From the NCBI RefSeq assembly GCF_030014915.1, contig NZ_JAGIXS010000004.1, forward strand, positions 330,401-394,400: DNA of 64,000 nucleotides. Direction: 5' to 3'. Made by a program: the position numbers and the translations under genes. Under the pieces are notes generated by a model that was not told the origin of the DNA, searched no databases, and saw nothing but the letters and a program-made list of their open reading frames with translations. The stretch is from Pelomonas sp. V22. Its GTDB lineage: Bacteria > Pseudomonadota > Gammaproteobacteria > Burkholderiales > Burkholderiaceae_C. This document shows, piece by piece, positions 28,112-37,350 of this stretch. Within the stretch, counting starts at the first letter, position 1. Each line of letters opens with the position of its first letter.

Positions 28112-30658
28112 TCAGAACTGGCTGAAAGTCAGCGTCACACGATAACCGCGGCCGTACTGCTCGTTCTGCGCGTTGTAGGGCTTGCTGCCCTGGTAGGTGT
28201 AGTACTTCTCCTTGTTGAGGTTGGTGGCCTCGAAGCCGAGCTGCAGGCTCTTGCTGATCTGATAGCGCAGCGAGAAGTCCAGCTGGGTCTGGCCATCGAC
28301 CCAGACGTCGCCATTGGCATCGACCACATCGGCGCCGGTCTGCAGCAGGTAGCGCGACTTGGTGTTGGAGGCCAGGCGCAGGCTCAAGGGCCCCGATTCA
28401 TAGCCCAGCATCAGGTTGATCACGCGGTCCGACTGGCCGGGCAAGGCCAGCTCGCGCGAGAGCTGGGTGCTGCTCGCCTTGTCGAAGCGGGCTAGACGCG
28501 TGCTGGACGAGGCGAAGGTGGCATTGGCGCCAACAATCAGCCCGCTGGCCCAGCCCGGCAGCATGCGCAGCGGCTGAGCGTAGGCCAGCTCCACGCCATG
28601 GACCTTGGCCTTGTCGCCGTTCACGGCGCTGAGGGCGCTGGTGTAGGCCGCCCATTGGCCGGTGCCGGCCAGGTTGGTGGTGTAGGTGTAGTCCTTGATG
28701 TGCTTGCTGAACACATAGGCCGAGAGCACGCCGTCCTTGCCCAGCACGCGCTCGATGCCGAGGTCGAGGTTGGTTGCGGTCAGCGGTTTCAGGTCGGGGT
28801 TGCCGATGGTCGCTTCGGTCGGGCTGCTCAAGGCCACGCCGGGCGCCAGCTGGCTGAAGTTGGCCCGCACCACGGCCTTGGTCAATGCGGCGCGCAGGCT
28901 GGTGCTGGCGTCGAGGTTGTTGCGCAGCTGCAGGTTGGGCAGCAGGTTGGAATAGCTGCGCTCGCTGCTGCGCGGCGTGACCACGTTGCTGGGCGAGAGC
29001 TGGCTGCCAACGGCCGAGAACGAGGTGCGCTCGTCACGCAGGCCCACGAGCACATTCCACTGGTCCATGTCCAGCGACAGCTGGGCATAGGCCGCATCGA
29101 TGTCCTCGTGCATGGTCCAGTCGTTGACGGTCGAGGCCGAAACGCTGGTGGCGGCCGCGCGGCTCAGGCCCTGCACGCGGGCGCGCACCAGGGCGGGATC
29201 AATCGCCAGGCCGATGCGCTGCGGGAAATCGACCTCGTTGCCGCTCGTGAAGCCGGCCAGGGTGGTCGGGCCCGCGCCCCAGTAGTTGGGGCTGGTGGCC
29301 GAGGCGCTGTTGAAGGCCCATTGGTCGGTGTCGTTGCTCTTCTGGCGGCGGCTGGCCTTGGCGCCAAACTTGAGCGTGGCATCGATCTCGCTGCCGATGG
29401 CGAACTTGCGGCTCAGGTCAAACTTGCCGTGGTGCTCGCGGTCCTTGCTCAGTCGCGACTGGAAGGTGATGGCGTTGAGGTTGTAGAGCGTCGCGTCGTA
29501 GAGCTTGGTGGGGCCGCTCAGCTGCGGCAGCTCGGTGCCGGTGAAGGAGAGACCTGCCAGGCCGTTCTGGCGGAACTGCACGTCGTTCAGCGCGTCGGGC
29601 TGGTCTTCGTTGGCCGAGCTGAAGCCGAGGCGCGCATCGAGCTTCCAGTTCTCGATGGGCGTGCTGCCGCCCAGCACCAGCGACTTGATGTCGCGCGTGT
29701 ACTTGCGCTGGCGCAGGCGGCGCTCGGCGCGGGCCGTGAAGGTGGCGCCCTCGGCGGCCGAGCCGCCGGTGATGTTGCTGAGCGTCAGGCGGTCACGGAT
29801 CTCGTCGTCGCTGAAGGCACTCCAGAAGGTCTTGGCGTACAGCGTCTGGCCGGCCTCGGGGCGGAACTCCAGGTTCAAGGCCAAGGCCTTGCGCTCGCGC
29901 ACCGGCTGGTAGTCGCGCAGCTCCACCGTGGTGAGCTTGCCGGCAGACCAGCTGCCGCCGGTCTCTTCATCGTCGGACGCGAACTTGCGCTTCTCGGCGC
30001 CTGCACCCAGGGCCAGGCCCAGCTTGCCGCCCATGAAGCGGTCGGCCCACAGCAGGCCGCCGAAGGGATTGGTGCGGCCGGACAGCGTGTCGTAGCCGGC
30101 ACCGCCATTGACGCTCAAGAGCTGACCCGGCAGGTCGAAGGCCGACAAAGTCTTCACCTCCACCGTGCCACCGAGCGAGTTGGCATCCATGTCGGGCGTC
30201 AGGGTCTTGCTGACCTCGAGCGAGCGGATCAGGCCCGAGGGCAGCACGTCCAGCGAGACGCCACGGCGGCCGTTCTCCGGCGCCGGCACCAGGGCGCCGT
30301 TGATGGTCACCGCATTGAGGTCCGGGCCCAAGCCGCGCACCGTGATGTAGCGGCCCTCGCCCTGGTCGCGCTGCACCGACAGGCCCGGCATGCGGGCCAG
30401 CGCCTCGGCGGCATTGATGTCGGGCAGGGCACCGATGTCGTCGGCACTGATGACGCTGAGGATGTTGTTCGCTGCTTCCTGCGTGGACAAGGCCTTGCGC
30501 AGGCTGGCCGCCTGGCCGGTGACCACCACGGTGGCCAGGCTGGCCGGCTTGGGCGCCTCCGCTGAGCTGGTCGATTGGGCCTGGCTGTTCAGGCTGGCGG
30601 CCAGGGCCAGCGTGAGGACGCTCAGTTGGAAGGGCTGGTGCAGGGAGGTCGACTTCAT
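28112..30658 (-). CDS. TonB-dependent outer-membrane receptor
   Basis: The 848-aa protein starts at ATG 30658 (MKSTSLHQPFQLSVLTLALA, signal peptide). A TonB-box-like LATVVVTG precedes a plug domain: ALPDINAAEALARMPGLSVQ, then YITVRGLGPDLNAVTINGAL. The 22-strand barrel ends in RVTLTFSQF with the terminal Phe expected of outer-membrane proteins. It belongs to the Xanthomonas/Caulobacter-type receptors that often import large or anionic nutrients. Cotranscription with the MINPP phosphatase suggests inositol phosphates or their metal complexes as substrate; this is inference. An upstream in-frame extension of 56 codons is probably untranslated. Confidence 0.9.
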   Translation of the reverse strand: MKSTSLHQPFQLSVLTLALAASLNSQAQSTSSAEAPKPASLATVVVTGQAASLRKALSTQEAANNILSVISADDIGALPDINAAEALARMPGLSVQRDQGEGRYITVRGLGPDLNAVTINGALVPAPENGRRGVSLDVLPSGLIRSLEVSKTLTPDMDANSLGGTVEVKTLSAFDLPGQLLSVNGGAGYDTLSGRTNPFGGLLWADRFMGGKLGLALGAGAEKRKFASDDEETGGSWSAGKLTTVELRDYQPVRERKALALNLEFRPEAGQTLYAKTFWSAFSDDEIRDRLTLSNITGGSAAEGATFTARAERRLRQRKYTRDIKSLVLGGSTPIENWKLDARLGFSSANEDQPDALNDVQFRQNGLAGLSFTGTELPQLSGPTKLYDATLYNLNAITFQSRLSKDREHHGKFDLSRKFAIGSEIDATLKFGAKASRRQKSNDTDQWAFNSASATSPNYWGAGPTTLAGFTSGNEVDFPQRIGLAIDPALVRARVQGLSRAAATSVSASTVNDWTMHEDIDAAYAQLSLDMDQWNVLVGLRDERTSFSAVGSQLSPSNVVTPRSSERSYSNLLPNLQLRNNLDASTSLRAALTKAVVRANFSQLAPGVALSSPTEATIGNPDLKPLTATNLDLGIERVLGKDGVLSAYVFSKHIKDYTYTTNLAGTGQWAAYTSALSAVNGDKAKVHGVELAYAQPLRMLPGWASGLIVGANATFASSSTRLARFDKASSTQLSRELALPGQSDRVINLMLGYESGPLSLRLASNTKSRYLLQTGADVVDANGDVWVDGQTQLDFSLRYQISKSLQLGFEATNLNKEKYYTYQGSKPYNAQNEQYGRGYRVTLTFSQF

Positions 30659-30721
30659 GATGGATGCACCGCCCTCACCGGGCAGCCGCTGATGCAAAGC
30701 CGGCGATTCTGTGGAGCCAAT

Positions 30722-30739
30722 GTGTGAGCCCGATGACAG
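30722..30739 (-). promoter_or_regulatory. Candidate Pho box upstream of the TonB receptor-phosphatase operon
   Basis: On the minus strand CTGTCATCGGGCTCACAC matches the first Pho-box half-site CTGTCAT exactly and the second at four of seven positions. Ten bases later comes CAGAAT, a 4/6 match to a -10. PhoB-dependent promoters have the box in place of the -35, about 10 bp from the -10. The layout fits but the second half-site is weak. Confidence 0.4.
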
Positions 30740-30863
30740 CGGGCGCCGTGGTGGCGACGCCACCACGTCACATCCGCTTGCACCTGCAAACCCCTGGTGA
30801 CGCGTTCTGCACGGGCTTGGTGCCAAGCTTTCGGCCGTATTCCTGAATCAGCGAGGCATTCCC

Positions 30864-31385
30864 ATGAAGTTCCCCCTCAACGCCAGCCAGACCATTGCCT
30901 CCGTCGCCATTGCCGGCTGCCTGCTCGGCGGCGCCTTTGCCCTGGGCAAGATGAACAACGGCAGCAGCGCGCCGCCAGCCCAGCAAGCGGCGGCAGACGA
31001 CGCCAAGCCCACCGCAGCCAAACCCGCCGCCACGCAGGCCAAGGCCGAGCTGTGCAAGGGCTGCCTGCGCGTTGTGGAGCTGCGCACCGAGGAGCGCACG
31101 GCCAAGACCAGCGGTGTCGGCGTGGTCGGTGGCGCGGTGATCGGCGGCCTGCTGGGCAGCCAGATCGGCGGCGGCAATGGCAAGAAGATTGCCACCGTGG
31201 GCGGCGCTGTGGCCGGTGGCTACGCCGGCAACGAGATCGAGAAGCGCCGCAACACGCACAAGGTCTGGGTCATCAAGCTGCAAGGCGAAGACGGCCGCAT
31301 GCAGACGCGCGAGCAGGCCAGCAACCCCAACCTGCAGGCGGGCGATGTGGTCGAGCTCCGTGAAGGGCAGCTGCTGCGGCGCTGA
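30864..31385 (+). CDS. Glycine-zipper 2TM-domain envelope protein
   Basis: The 173-aa protein starts MKFPLNASQTIASVAIAGCL, an N-terminal signal or anchor segment. An Ala/Lys/Pro linker follows. The glycine-zipper domain is GGAVIGGLLGSQIGGG and GGAVAGGYAGNEIEKR, two amphipathic helices as in SlyB/PcP-type lipoproteins. Two cysteines (LCKGCLR) precede the zipper. It is likely an outer-membrane or periplasmic structural protein; function unknown. It is transcribed alone, divergent from the TonB receptor. Confidence 0.8.
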   Translation: MKFPLNASQTIASVAIAGCLLGGAFALGKMNNGSSAPPAQQAAADDAKPTAAKPAATQAKAELCKGCLRVVELRTEERTAKTSGVGVVGGAVIGGLLGSQIGGGNGKKIATVGGAVAGGYAGNEIEKRRNTHKVWVIKLQGEDGRMQTREQASNPNLQAGDVVELREGQLLRR

Positions 31386-31391
31386 GGAGCG

Positions 31392-32201
31392 CTAGGCGCT
31401 GCGGCTGCGCAACCAGGCGGCCGTGTCTTCGATCAAATGCCCCGAGATGCTGAAGCGCGGCGGCACCTGGGGCAGCTCATTGACATCGAACCACTGCGCA
31501 TCCTCGATCTCGCCCGGCTGCGGCACGATCTCACCGCCGGCCCATTCGGCCGTGTAAGCCACCATCAGGCTGTGCGGGAAGGGCCAGCTCTGGCTGCCGT
31601 AGTAGCGCAGGTTCTGCACCCGCAGGCCCACCTCTTCCATCACCTCGCGGTGCAGGCATTCCTCCAGCGATTCGCCCGCTTCCACGAAACCGGCCAGCGC
31701 GCTGTAGGCGCCGGTGGTGAAGCCCGGTGAGCGGGCCAGCAGCAGCTCGCGGCCGCGCCAGACCAGGGCCATCATGGCCGGGCTGATGCGCGGATAGACG
31801 ATGTGCGAGCAGGCCGGGCAGCGCCGCGCACGCTCGCCCGGCAGGGGCTCGGTCGGCGTGCCGCAGACGCCGCAGAAGGCATGGGCGCGGTCCCATTCCA
31901 GCAACTGGGCAGCGCGCGAAGCCAGGGCCATCAAGGGGTCGGGCAAGGCGCGCATCGCCGCGCGCAGCGGATGGGCCTGCCAGCCCATGGGCACCTCGTC
32001 CAGGCGCAGGGCCCAGCAATCGTGCACGCCAAGGCGGCCGAGGTAGAGGCGCAGGCGAGCCGACGGCGGCGCGATGGCACGCAAGACCTGGCCCTCCAGC
32101 AAGAGCATCTGGCCCTCGACGAAGGCAAAGCACCAGGCCTCGGGCGTGGCGGGCGCCAGCGCCTCGATGGCGGGAACGAAGAGCAGGGAGTCGGGGGTCA
32201 T
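31392..32201 (-). CDS. nudC: NAD(+) diphosphatase NudC
   Basis: The 269-aa protein contains the NudC zinc ribbon (FCGVCGTPTE and CPACSHIVYPR, four cysteines). The Nudix box is GFVEAGESLEECLHREVMEE, and the NudC-specific motif follows as SQSWPFPHSLM (usually SQPWPFPxS). NudC hydrolyses NAD(H) to NMN and AMP and removes NAD caps from RNA. It lies 6 bp downstream of comM in the same direction. Length is usual for the family. Confidence 0.93.
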   Translation of the reverse strand: MTPDSLLFVPAIEALAPATPEAWCFAFVEGQMLLLEGQVLRAIAPPSARLRLYLGRLGVHDCWALRLDEVPMGWQAHPLRAAMRALPDPLMALASRAAQLLEWDRAHAFCGVCGTPTEPLPGERARRCPACSHIVYPRISPAMMALVWRGRELLLARSPGFTTGAYSALAGFVEAGESLEECLHREVMEEVGLRVQNLRYYGSQSWPFPHSLMVAYTAEWAGGEIVPQPGEIEDAQWFDVNELPQVPPRFSISGHLIEDTAAWLRSRSA

Positions 32202-32207
32202 CGTGTT

Positions 32208-33719
32208 TCAGGCGGAAGGAAAGCCGCGCCGCAGCTGCACGGCCTCGGCCAGATGGGTGGTGGTGATCGCGGCCGCGCCGGCCAGATCGGCCACGGTAAG
32301 CGCCACGCGCAGCACGCGGTGGTAGCTGCGTGCCGACCAGCCGAGGCTGGTGGCAGTCTTGTCGAGAAAGCGGGCCTCGGCCGGGCCCAGTCGAGCATGC
32401 TGATCGAGCGCTTGCGGCGCGAGCCTCGCATTGCTGCAGCCCTGACGGTGCAGCGCGCGGCCGCGCGCCTCTGCCACCCGGGCCGCCACGCTGGCGCTGC
32501 GCTCGCCATCGGGGCCGGTGCCCAGCGCGGCGGGCGGCACGGCGGGCACCTCGACCCGCAGGTCGATGCGATCCAGCAGCGGGCCGCTGAGCCGGCCCTG
32601 GTAGCGCACCACCTGCTCCGGGCTGCAGCGGCAGGCCTGCACCTGGCTGCCGTGGTGGCCACAAGGACATGGATTCATCGCTGCCACCAATTGAAACCGG
32701 GCCGGAAACTCGGCCTGACGCGCGGCCCGCGAGATCAGGATGCGGCCGGTCTCCAGCGGCTCACGCAGGGCTTCGAGCGCGGGGCGCTGGAACTCTGGAA
32801 ACTCGTCGAGGAAGAGCACGCCATGCTGGGCCAGCGAGATCTCGCCCGGCCGGGGTGGCGAGCCGCCGCCAACCAGGGCCACGCTGGAGGCACTGTGGTG
32901 CGGCGCCCGAAATGAACGCTGGCCCCAGCAGGCCGGATCGAAGCTGCCGGCCAGGCTCAGCACGGCGGCGGACTCCAGCGCCTCCTCGTCGCTCAGCGGC
33001 GGCAACAGGCCGGGCAGGCGCTGAGCCAGCATGGACTTGCCGCTGCCCGGCGGGCCGATCAGCAAAAGGCTCAGCTCGCCGGCGGCGGCAATCTCCAGCG
33101 CCCGCTTGGGCGCGGCCTGGCCCTTGATGTCGAGCAGGTCGGGCCCGGCCCAGGTGGATGCCCTCGCGTCGACCTGGGCTCGCGGCAACTCCTGCTCGGC
33201 GCCGGGCAGCAGGCAGGCCACCAGGTCGAGCAGATGGGCCGCCTGGCGCACCTCCACGCCATCCACCAGGGCCGCCTCGGCCGCGCTGGCCTCGGGCAGG
33301 AGCAGCCGGCGTTGCGAGCCCTCGCGGCGCAAGGCCAGGGCCATGGCCAGGGCGCCGCGCACCGGCCGGAGTTGGCCGGCCAACGACAACTCCCCCGCGC
33401 ATTCGAAGCCGTCCAGCCGGGCTTCGTCGAGCTGGCCGCTGGCCGCCAGGATGCCAAGGGCGATCGGCAGGTCGAAGCGCGCGCCCTCCTTGGGCAGATC
33501 GGCCGGCGCCAGGTTCACGGTGATGCGCTTGTTGTGCGGGAAGCTGAGGCCGCTGCTCTGCAGGGCGGCACGCACGCGTTCACGCGCTTCCTTGACCTCG
33601 GTGTCGGCCAGGCCCACCAGGGTGAAGCTGGGCAGGCCGTTGGCCAGGTGCACCTCGACGCTGACCGGCGCGGCAGCGAGGCCGTCGAGCGCGCGGCTGT
33701 GAATCACGGCCAGGGACAT
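32208..33719 (-). CDS. comM: ComM/YifB-type AAA+ helicase
   Basis: The 503-aa protein starts MSLAVIHSRALDGLAAAPVS, the Lon-like fold N-terminal domain of YifB proteins. The Mg-chelatase-type AAA domain has Walker A GPPGSGKSMLAQRLPG and Walker B GVLFLDEFPEF. The Cys-rich insertion NPCPCGHHGS and a C-terminal helical domain complete the family pattern. ComM is a hexameric branch-migration helicase for integrating DNA during natural transformation. It is operonic with nudC and 31 bp downstream of the MFS/SpeE-like gene. Confidence 0.93.
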   Translation of the reverse strand: MSLAVIHSRALDGLAAAPVSVEVHLANGLPSFTLVGLADTEVKEARERVRAALQSSGLSFPHNKRITVNLAPADLPKEGARFDLPIALGILAASGQLDEARLDGFECAGELSLAGQLRPVRGALAMALALRREGSQRRLLLPEASAAEAALVDGVEVRQAAHLLDLVACLLPGAEQELPRAQVDARASTWAGPDLLDIKGQAAPKRALEIAAAGELSLLLIGPPGSGKSMLAQRLPGLLPPLSDEEALESAAVLSLAGSFDPACWGQRSFRAPHHSASSVALVGGGSPPRPGEISLAQHGVLFLDEFPEFQRPALEALREPLETGRILISRAARQAEFPARFQLVAAMNPCPCGHHGSQVQACRCSPEQVVRYQGRLSGPLLDRIDLRVEVPAVPPAALGTGPDGERSASVAARVAEARGRALHRQGCSNARLAPQALDQHARLGPAEARFLDKTATSLGWSARSYHRVLRVALTVADLAGAAAITTTHLAEAVQLRRGFPSA

Positions 33720-33750
33720 GGGTGCGCCTCTTTCAGGTTAGCAGCGCACC

Positions 33751-35325
33751 CTAGCGATTGGGCGGCAGCATGAACTGCAAGGCGCCGAACAGCGGCGCCT
33801 GACCATGGCGGTACTCGTTGAGCATGTTCAGGTCGGTGATCACGCCGGGCTCCGTCAGTGGCGAGCTCCGCAGGTGCTCGGCAGCCGGCACGAGGGGGGT
33901 GTTCAACAAGCGCCAGGCCACGGCCGGCCGCGCAAACAAGGCATCGGCGAAGCTGGGTCGCCCCCCGGTCAGGCAGGCACGCAAGACCGCTTCGGCATCG
34001 GGCCGGCGCTGCAGCGGTACATCACTCATGTAGGCGAAATTGCTGTAACGCACCACATGGCCGAAGACGCTCATCGCGGTGGCGTAGGCATCCAGGCTGT
34101 CGGTGGTGTTCATCGCGGCGATGCCGCCGGGCGCCAGGTGCCTGCGCAGTTCCGTCAGGTACTCGCGCGACAGCAGCAGCGAGGTGTAGGCGCGCCAATG
34201 GAAGGTGGTGTTCTGGAAGATCAGGTCGTACCGCGCTTGCGGATGGGATCGCAGCCAGCGCCGGCCGTCGTCGATGTGAACATGCACGCGCGGGTCGCTC
34301 AGCAGCGGCGCGACGTCCGGATAACGCGAGATCAGCTCGCGGTAGCCGGGATTGATCTCGACCACATCGACCTGCTCGACGCCGGGGAAGCCAAGGATGG
34401 CTTCCGTCCAGGCGCCGGTGGACAGGCCTATCACCAGCACCCGCCGCGGCGCCTTGTGCAGCACGGCCATCAGGTAGGCACGGTCCAGCATGTTGGAGTT
34501 GCGGCCCATGTCCACGTTGATGCGGCCGTCGTAGGCATTGCCGCCATAGGTGATGTCGCCGCCATCGCCATTCCTGCCGGCCACGTGCAGGATCCCGTGC
34601 TTGTTCTGGATCAGGTGCGTCAGCGGCACATCACCCTGCGCGGGCTCCGCAACCTTGTCGATGACGGCCAGTGGCTGCCAGGTGAGGACTGCGCCCACCC
34701 CCAGCAGCAGCACAGGCATGAGGAACCAGCTGGCCCGTCGCTGCGCCGCTGCCGCCAGCGTCAGGCAGGCCAGCAAGGCCGTTGCCCCGACGACAAGGGC
34801 CCAGACGCTCTCGACCCTCAGCACGTCCAGCAGCCAGAAGCCGGTGATCAGCGGGCCGAGGGCCGAGCCCATCACATTGGCAAGATAGACATGGGAGACC
34901 GAGCGCCCGAGGCCCGCTTCGGCCTCCGACGAGCCCAGGTGGTGGACGATGGGGAACAGCACGCCCTTGGCCCCCGCCGTGAGCGCGATCATCAGCACGA
35001 GGCCGGCCATGCGCCAGGGCTCGTTGCCGAGCAGCGGCGCCATCAGCTGCAGCGCGATCAGGTCCAGCGCGGCGGCCCAGCACAGCACACGCGCCGCCGA
35101 GGCCAGCAGGTTCGGGCTGCTGGCGCAGATGCGGCGCCCGACGATGGCGCCGGCGGAAATGCCCAGCAGGAAGGCCGTCAGCACGATGGCGAAGGCCTGG
35201 GGCCGCCCCTGCTGACCGAAAGCCAACAAGCGCACCCAAAGGATCTCCTGGCTCAACGAAAGCAGGCCCACGCTGAAGGACAGCGACAGGGCCAACCGGC
35301 GCATCTTGTTTGGCTGGATGCTCAT
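33751..35325 (-). CDS. MFS/spermidine-synthase-like fusion, C-terminal half
   Basis: The 524-aa protein starts at ATG 35325 (MSIQPNKMRRLALSLSFSVG). Six to seven membrane helices open with SVGLLSLSQEILWVRLLAFG, the second pseudo-repeat of fused MFS/spermidine synthases. A cytoplasmic SAM-fold domain follows (VLVIGLSTGAWTEAILGFPG; VDVVEINPGY; VHIDDGRRWL). Where aminopropyltransferases have the catalytic aspartate (D-x-x-D-P), this reads LIFQNTTFHWRAYTSLL, so polyamine synthesis is doubtful. Its ATG overlaps the stop of the gene for the other membrane half. Substrate unknown. Confidence 0.8.
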   Translation of the reverse strand: MSIQPNKMRRLALSLSFSVGLLSLSQEILWVRLLAFGQQGRPQAFAIVLTAFLLGISAGAIVGRRICASSPNLLASAARVLCWAAALDLIALQLMAPLLGNEPWRMAGLVLMIALTAGAKGVLFPIVHHLGSSEAEAGLGRSVSHVYLANVMGSALGPLITGFWLLDVLRVESVWALVVGATALLACLTLAAAAQRRASWFLMPVLLLGVGAVLTWQPLAVIDKVAEPAQGDVPLTHLIQNKHGILHVAGRNGDGGDITYGGNAYDGRINVDMGRNSNMLDRAYLMAVLHKAPRRVLVIGLSTGAWTEAILGFPGVEQVDVVEINPGYRELISRYPDVAPLLSDPRVHVHIDDGRRWLRSHPQARYDLIFQNTTFHWRAYTSLLLSREYLTELRRHLAPGGIAAMNTTDSLDAYATAMSVFGHVVRYSNFAYMSDVPLQRRPDAEAVLRACLTGGRPSFADALFARPAVAWRLLNTPLVPAAEHLRSSPLTEPGVITDLNMLNEYRHGQAPLFGALQFMLPPNR

Positions 35326-35933
35326 TGGGCGGCCCTCCCACGCAGGGCGCTGGCCACGATCAGGCTGGCGCTCGCGTTGAGCGCGGCGGCCAGCCAGACG
35401 GCCTGGCGCAGGTCCAGCCAGTACAGCAGCAAAAAGCCTATGGCCAGGGCGCCCGTGGCGGCGCCCAGGGTGTTGATGAAGTACAGCGTGCCGGTGGACA
35501 CGCCCACATTGCCGGAGCTGCGCCAGGCATGGGCCACCAGCATCGGCAGCGTGGCCCCCATGCAGACGGTGGGCAGCAACAACAGGCCGAAGCTCAGCGC
35601 CGCCGCCGCGGGCCGCGCCAGGCCGGCGAACAGGGCTGCGCAGGCCTGCAGCAGGTCGACGCTGACCAGGCCATAGGCCGCAATCGCGCCTTCGAACAGG
35701 CAGAAGGCCAGCAGGATGCGGCCGGGCCAGCGGTCGGCCAGGGCGCCGCCGAGCAAGGCACCGAGGCCGAGGCCCAGCATGAAGGTCGACACCACGATGG
35801 TGACCGACTCGATGTCCACGCCGATGACCACGAACAGCAGGCGCTGCCAGGCCAGTTGGTAGACCAGGGCCGCGAAGCCGGAGAGAAAAAAGGCGGCCGC
35901 CACCCGCAAGGTGGCGCGAGATCCGTAGCTCAA
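35322..35933 (-). CDS. MFS/spermidine-synthase-like fusion, N-terminal membrane half
   Basis: The 203-aa membrane protein has about six helices. The family opening SGFAALVYQLAWQRLLFVVI appears at residues 16-35, followed by MLGLGLGALLGGALADRW and PTVCMGATLPMLVAHAWR. Start: TTG at 35933, because GGAGGAA lies 7 bp upstream on the minus strand and there is no ATG close to the first helix. Longer in-frame reading to 36071 lacks any site. It ends in ATGA overlap with the second half, so the usual single fusion polypeptide is made here as two chains. Confidence 0.72.
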   Translation of the reverse strand: MSYGSRATLRVAAAFFLSGFAALVYQLAWQRLLFVVIGVDIESVTIVVSTFMLGLGLGALLGGALADRWPGRILLAFCLFEGAIAAYGLVSVDLLQACAALFAGLARPAAAALSFGLLLLPTVCMGATLPMLVAHAWRSSGNVGVSTGTLYFINTLGAATGALAIGFLLLYWLDLRQAVWLAAALNASASLIVASALRGRAAQ

Positions 35934-36020
35934 AAGGCATTCCTCCGCATGCTTGGTGCGGGCGATGCTAACCCGCTGGGATGAGCCCTGGAGCCAGGCC
36001 ATCCGCACGCTTGTGGGGCG

Positions 36021-36065
36021 CGCACCAGACTGGCGCAACGGCCGGAAATGGGCCATTGTGGTGCG
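36021..36065 (+). promoter_or_regulatory. Two candidate NtrC-binding sites
   Basis: CGCACCAGACTGGCGCA (36021-36037) matches the NtrC consensus TGCAC-N7-GTGCA at eight of ten positions. TGGGCCATTGTGGTGCG (36049-36065) matches at seven. They lie about 100-130 bp upstream of the expected start of the sigma-54 promoter at 36140, the usual enhancer distance. Confidence 0.45.
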
Positions 36066-36139
36066 CCGCAAGGGCCGCCAAGGGGCGACGAAACGGTGCC
36101 GGCCCCGGGGCGTCAGTCACAAAGGAGCCAAACCGGTGC

Positions 36140-36155
36140 TGGCACGGAAGCTGCA
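36140..36155 (+). promoter_or_regulatory. Sigma-54 promoter of the porin-glnK-amtB operon
   Basis: TGGCACGGAAGCTGCA has the invariant GG at -24 and GC at -12 separated by exactly 10 bp. It differs from TGGCACG-N4-TTGCA at one position. Transcription would start near 36167, about 48 bp before the porin ATG. Nitrogen-regulated glnK-amtB operons are classic sigma-54 targets. Confidence 0.8.
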
Positions 36156-36214
36156 AGACCCGCAGCGATTGTCCGTTTGCCATTCCTTCCCATCCCCTTC
36201 AAGGAGTACCGAGC

Positions 36215-36943
36215 ATGAAGCATCAATTCGCCGCCCTGGCCCTGGCCCTCTCGGCCACCGCCCTGCCCGTTCTGGCTGAAGAAGCACCGGCACCGGCCGA
36301 TCCCCTGTCCTTCAACGTCAGCGTGACGACCGACTACCGCTACCGCGGCGTCTCGCAGACCCGCCTGAAGCCGGCCCTGCAGGGCGGCGCGGACTACGCG
36401 CTGCCGAACGGCTTCTACATCGGCACCTGGGGCTCGACCATCAAGTGGATCAAGGACGGCGGCGGCGATGCCCAGGTCGAGCTCGACCTGTACGGCGGCT
36501 ACAAGACCGAGCTGGCCAAGGACCTGACGGTGGACGTGGGCCTGCTGCAGTACTACTACCCCAGCAACAAGCTGCACCCCAGCGCCAACACGCTGGAAGC
36601 CTACGGCGCCCTGACCCTCGGCGTGGTGACGGCCAAGGCCTCGTACAGCACCGGCAACCTGTTCGGCTTTGCCGACAGCAAGGGCAGCGTCTACCTGGAC
36701 CTGAGCGCCAACTTCGACCTCGGCAACGGCATGACCCTGACGCCGCACATCGGCCACCAGAGCGTCAAGAAGAACTCGGCCTATGCCTACAACGACTACG
36801 CCGTGACGCTGGCCAAGGACTTCAGCGGCCTGGTCGTCAGCGGCACGCTGATCGGCACCGATACCGACGCTTATGTCGGCGGCCCGAAGTCCAGGAACCT
36901 GGGCAAGGCCGGCATCGTGCTCGCCGTCAAGAAGAGCTTCTGA
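36215..36943 (+). CDS. TorF-family putative porin
   Basis: The 242-aa protein has a signal peptide (MKHQFAALALALSATALPVL, cut near AEE). The beta-rich mature chain is of the TIGR02001/TorF type: VSVTTDYRYRGVSQTRLKPA at its start, alternating strands such as AQVELDLYGGYKTEL, and a terminal VKKSF. In Burkholderiales this gene commonly precedes glnK-amtB, as here. A role in letting ammonium or other nitrogen compounds through the outer membrane is proposed from context only. AAGGAG (36201-36206) is the ribosome-binding site. Confidence 0.88.
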   Translation: MKHQFAALALALSATALPVLAEEAPAPADPLSFNVSVTTDYRYRGVSQTRLKPALQGGADYALPNGFYIGTWGSTIKWIKDGGGDAQVELDLYGGYKTELAKDLTVDVGLLQYYYPSNKLHPSANTLEAYGALTLGVVTAKASYSTGNLFGFADSKGSVYLDLSANFDLGNGMTLTPHIGHQSVKKNSAYAYNDYAVTLAKDFSGLVVSGTLIGTDTDAYVGGPKSRNLGKAGIVLAVKKSF

Positions 36944-36974
36944 GAACACCACACGAGACATTCGTTAGGAGTAG

Positions 36975-37319
<345 letters not shown>

Positions 37320-37350
37320 CAACAAGCGAAAGCCCGTTGGAGAACAAACG

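Noticed and set aside
35322..35325. Split MFS/SpeE pair as a sequencing frameshift in one gene
   Set aside because: The second gene starts with its own ATG in an ATGA overlap, and each part opens with the expected pseudo-repeat, so two genes are more natural.
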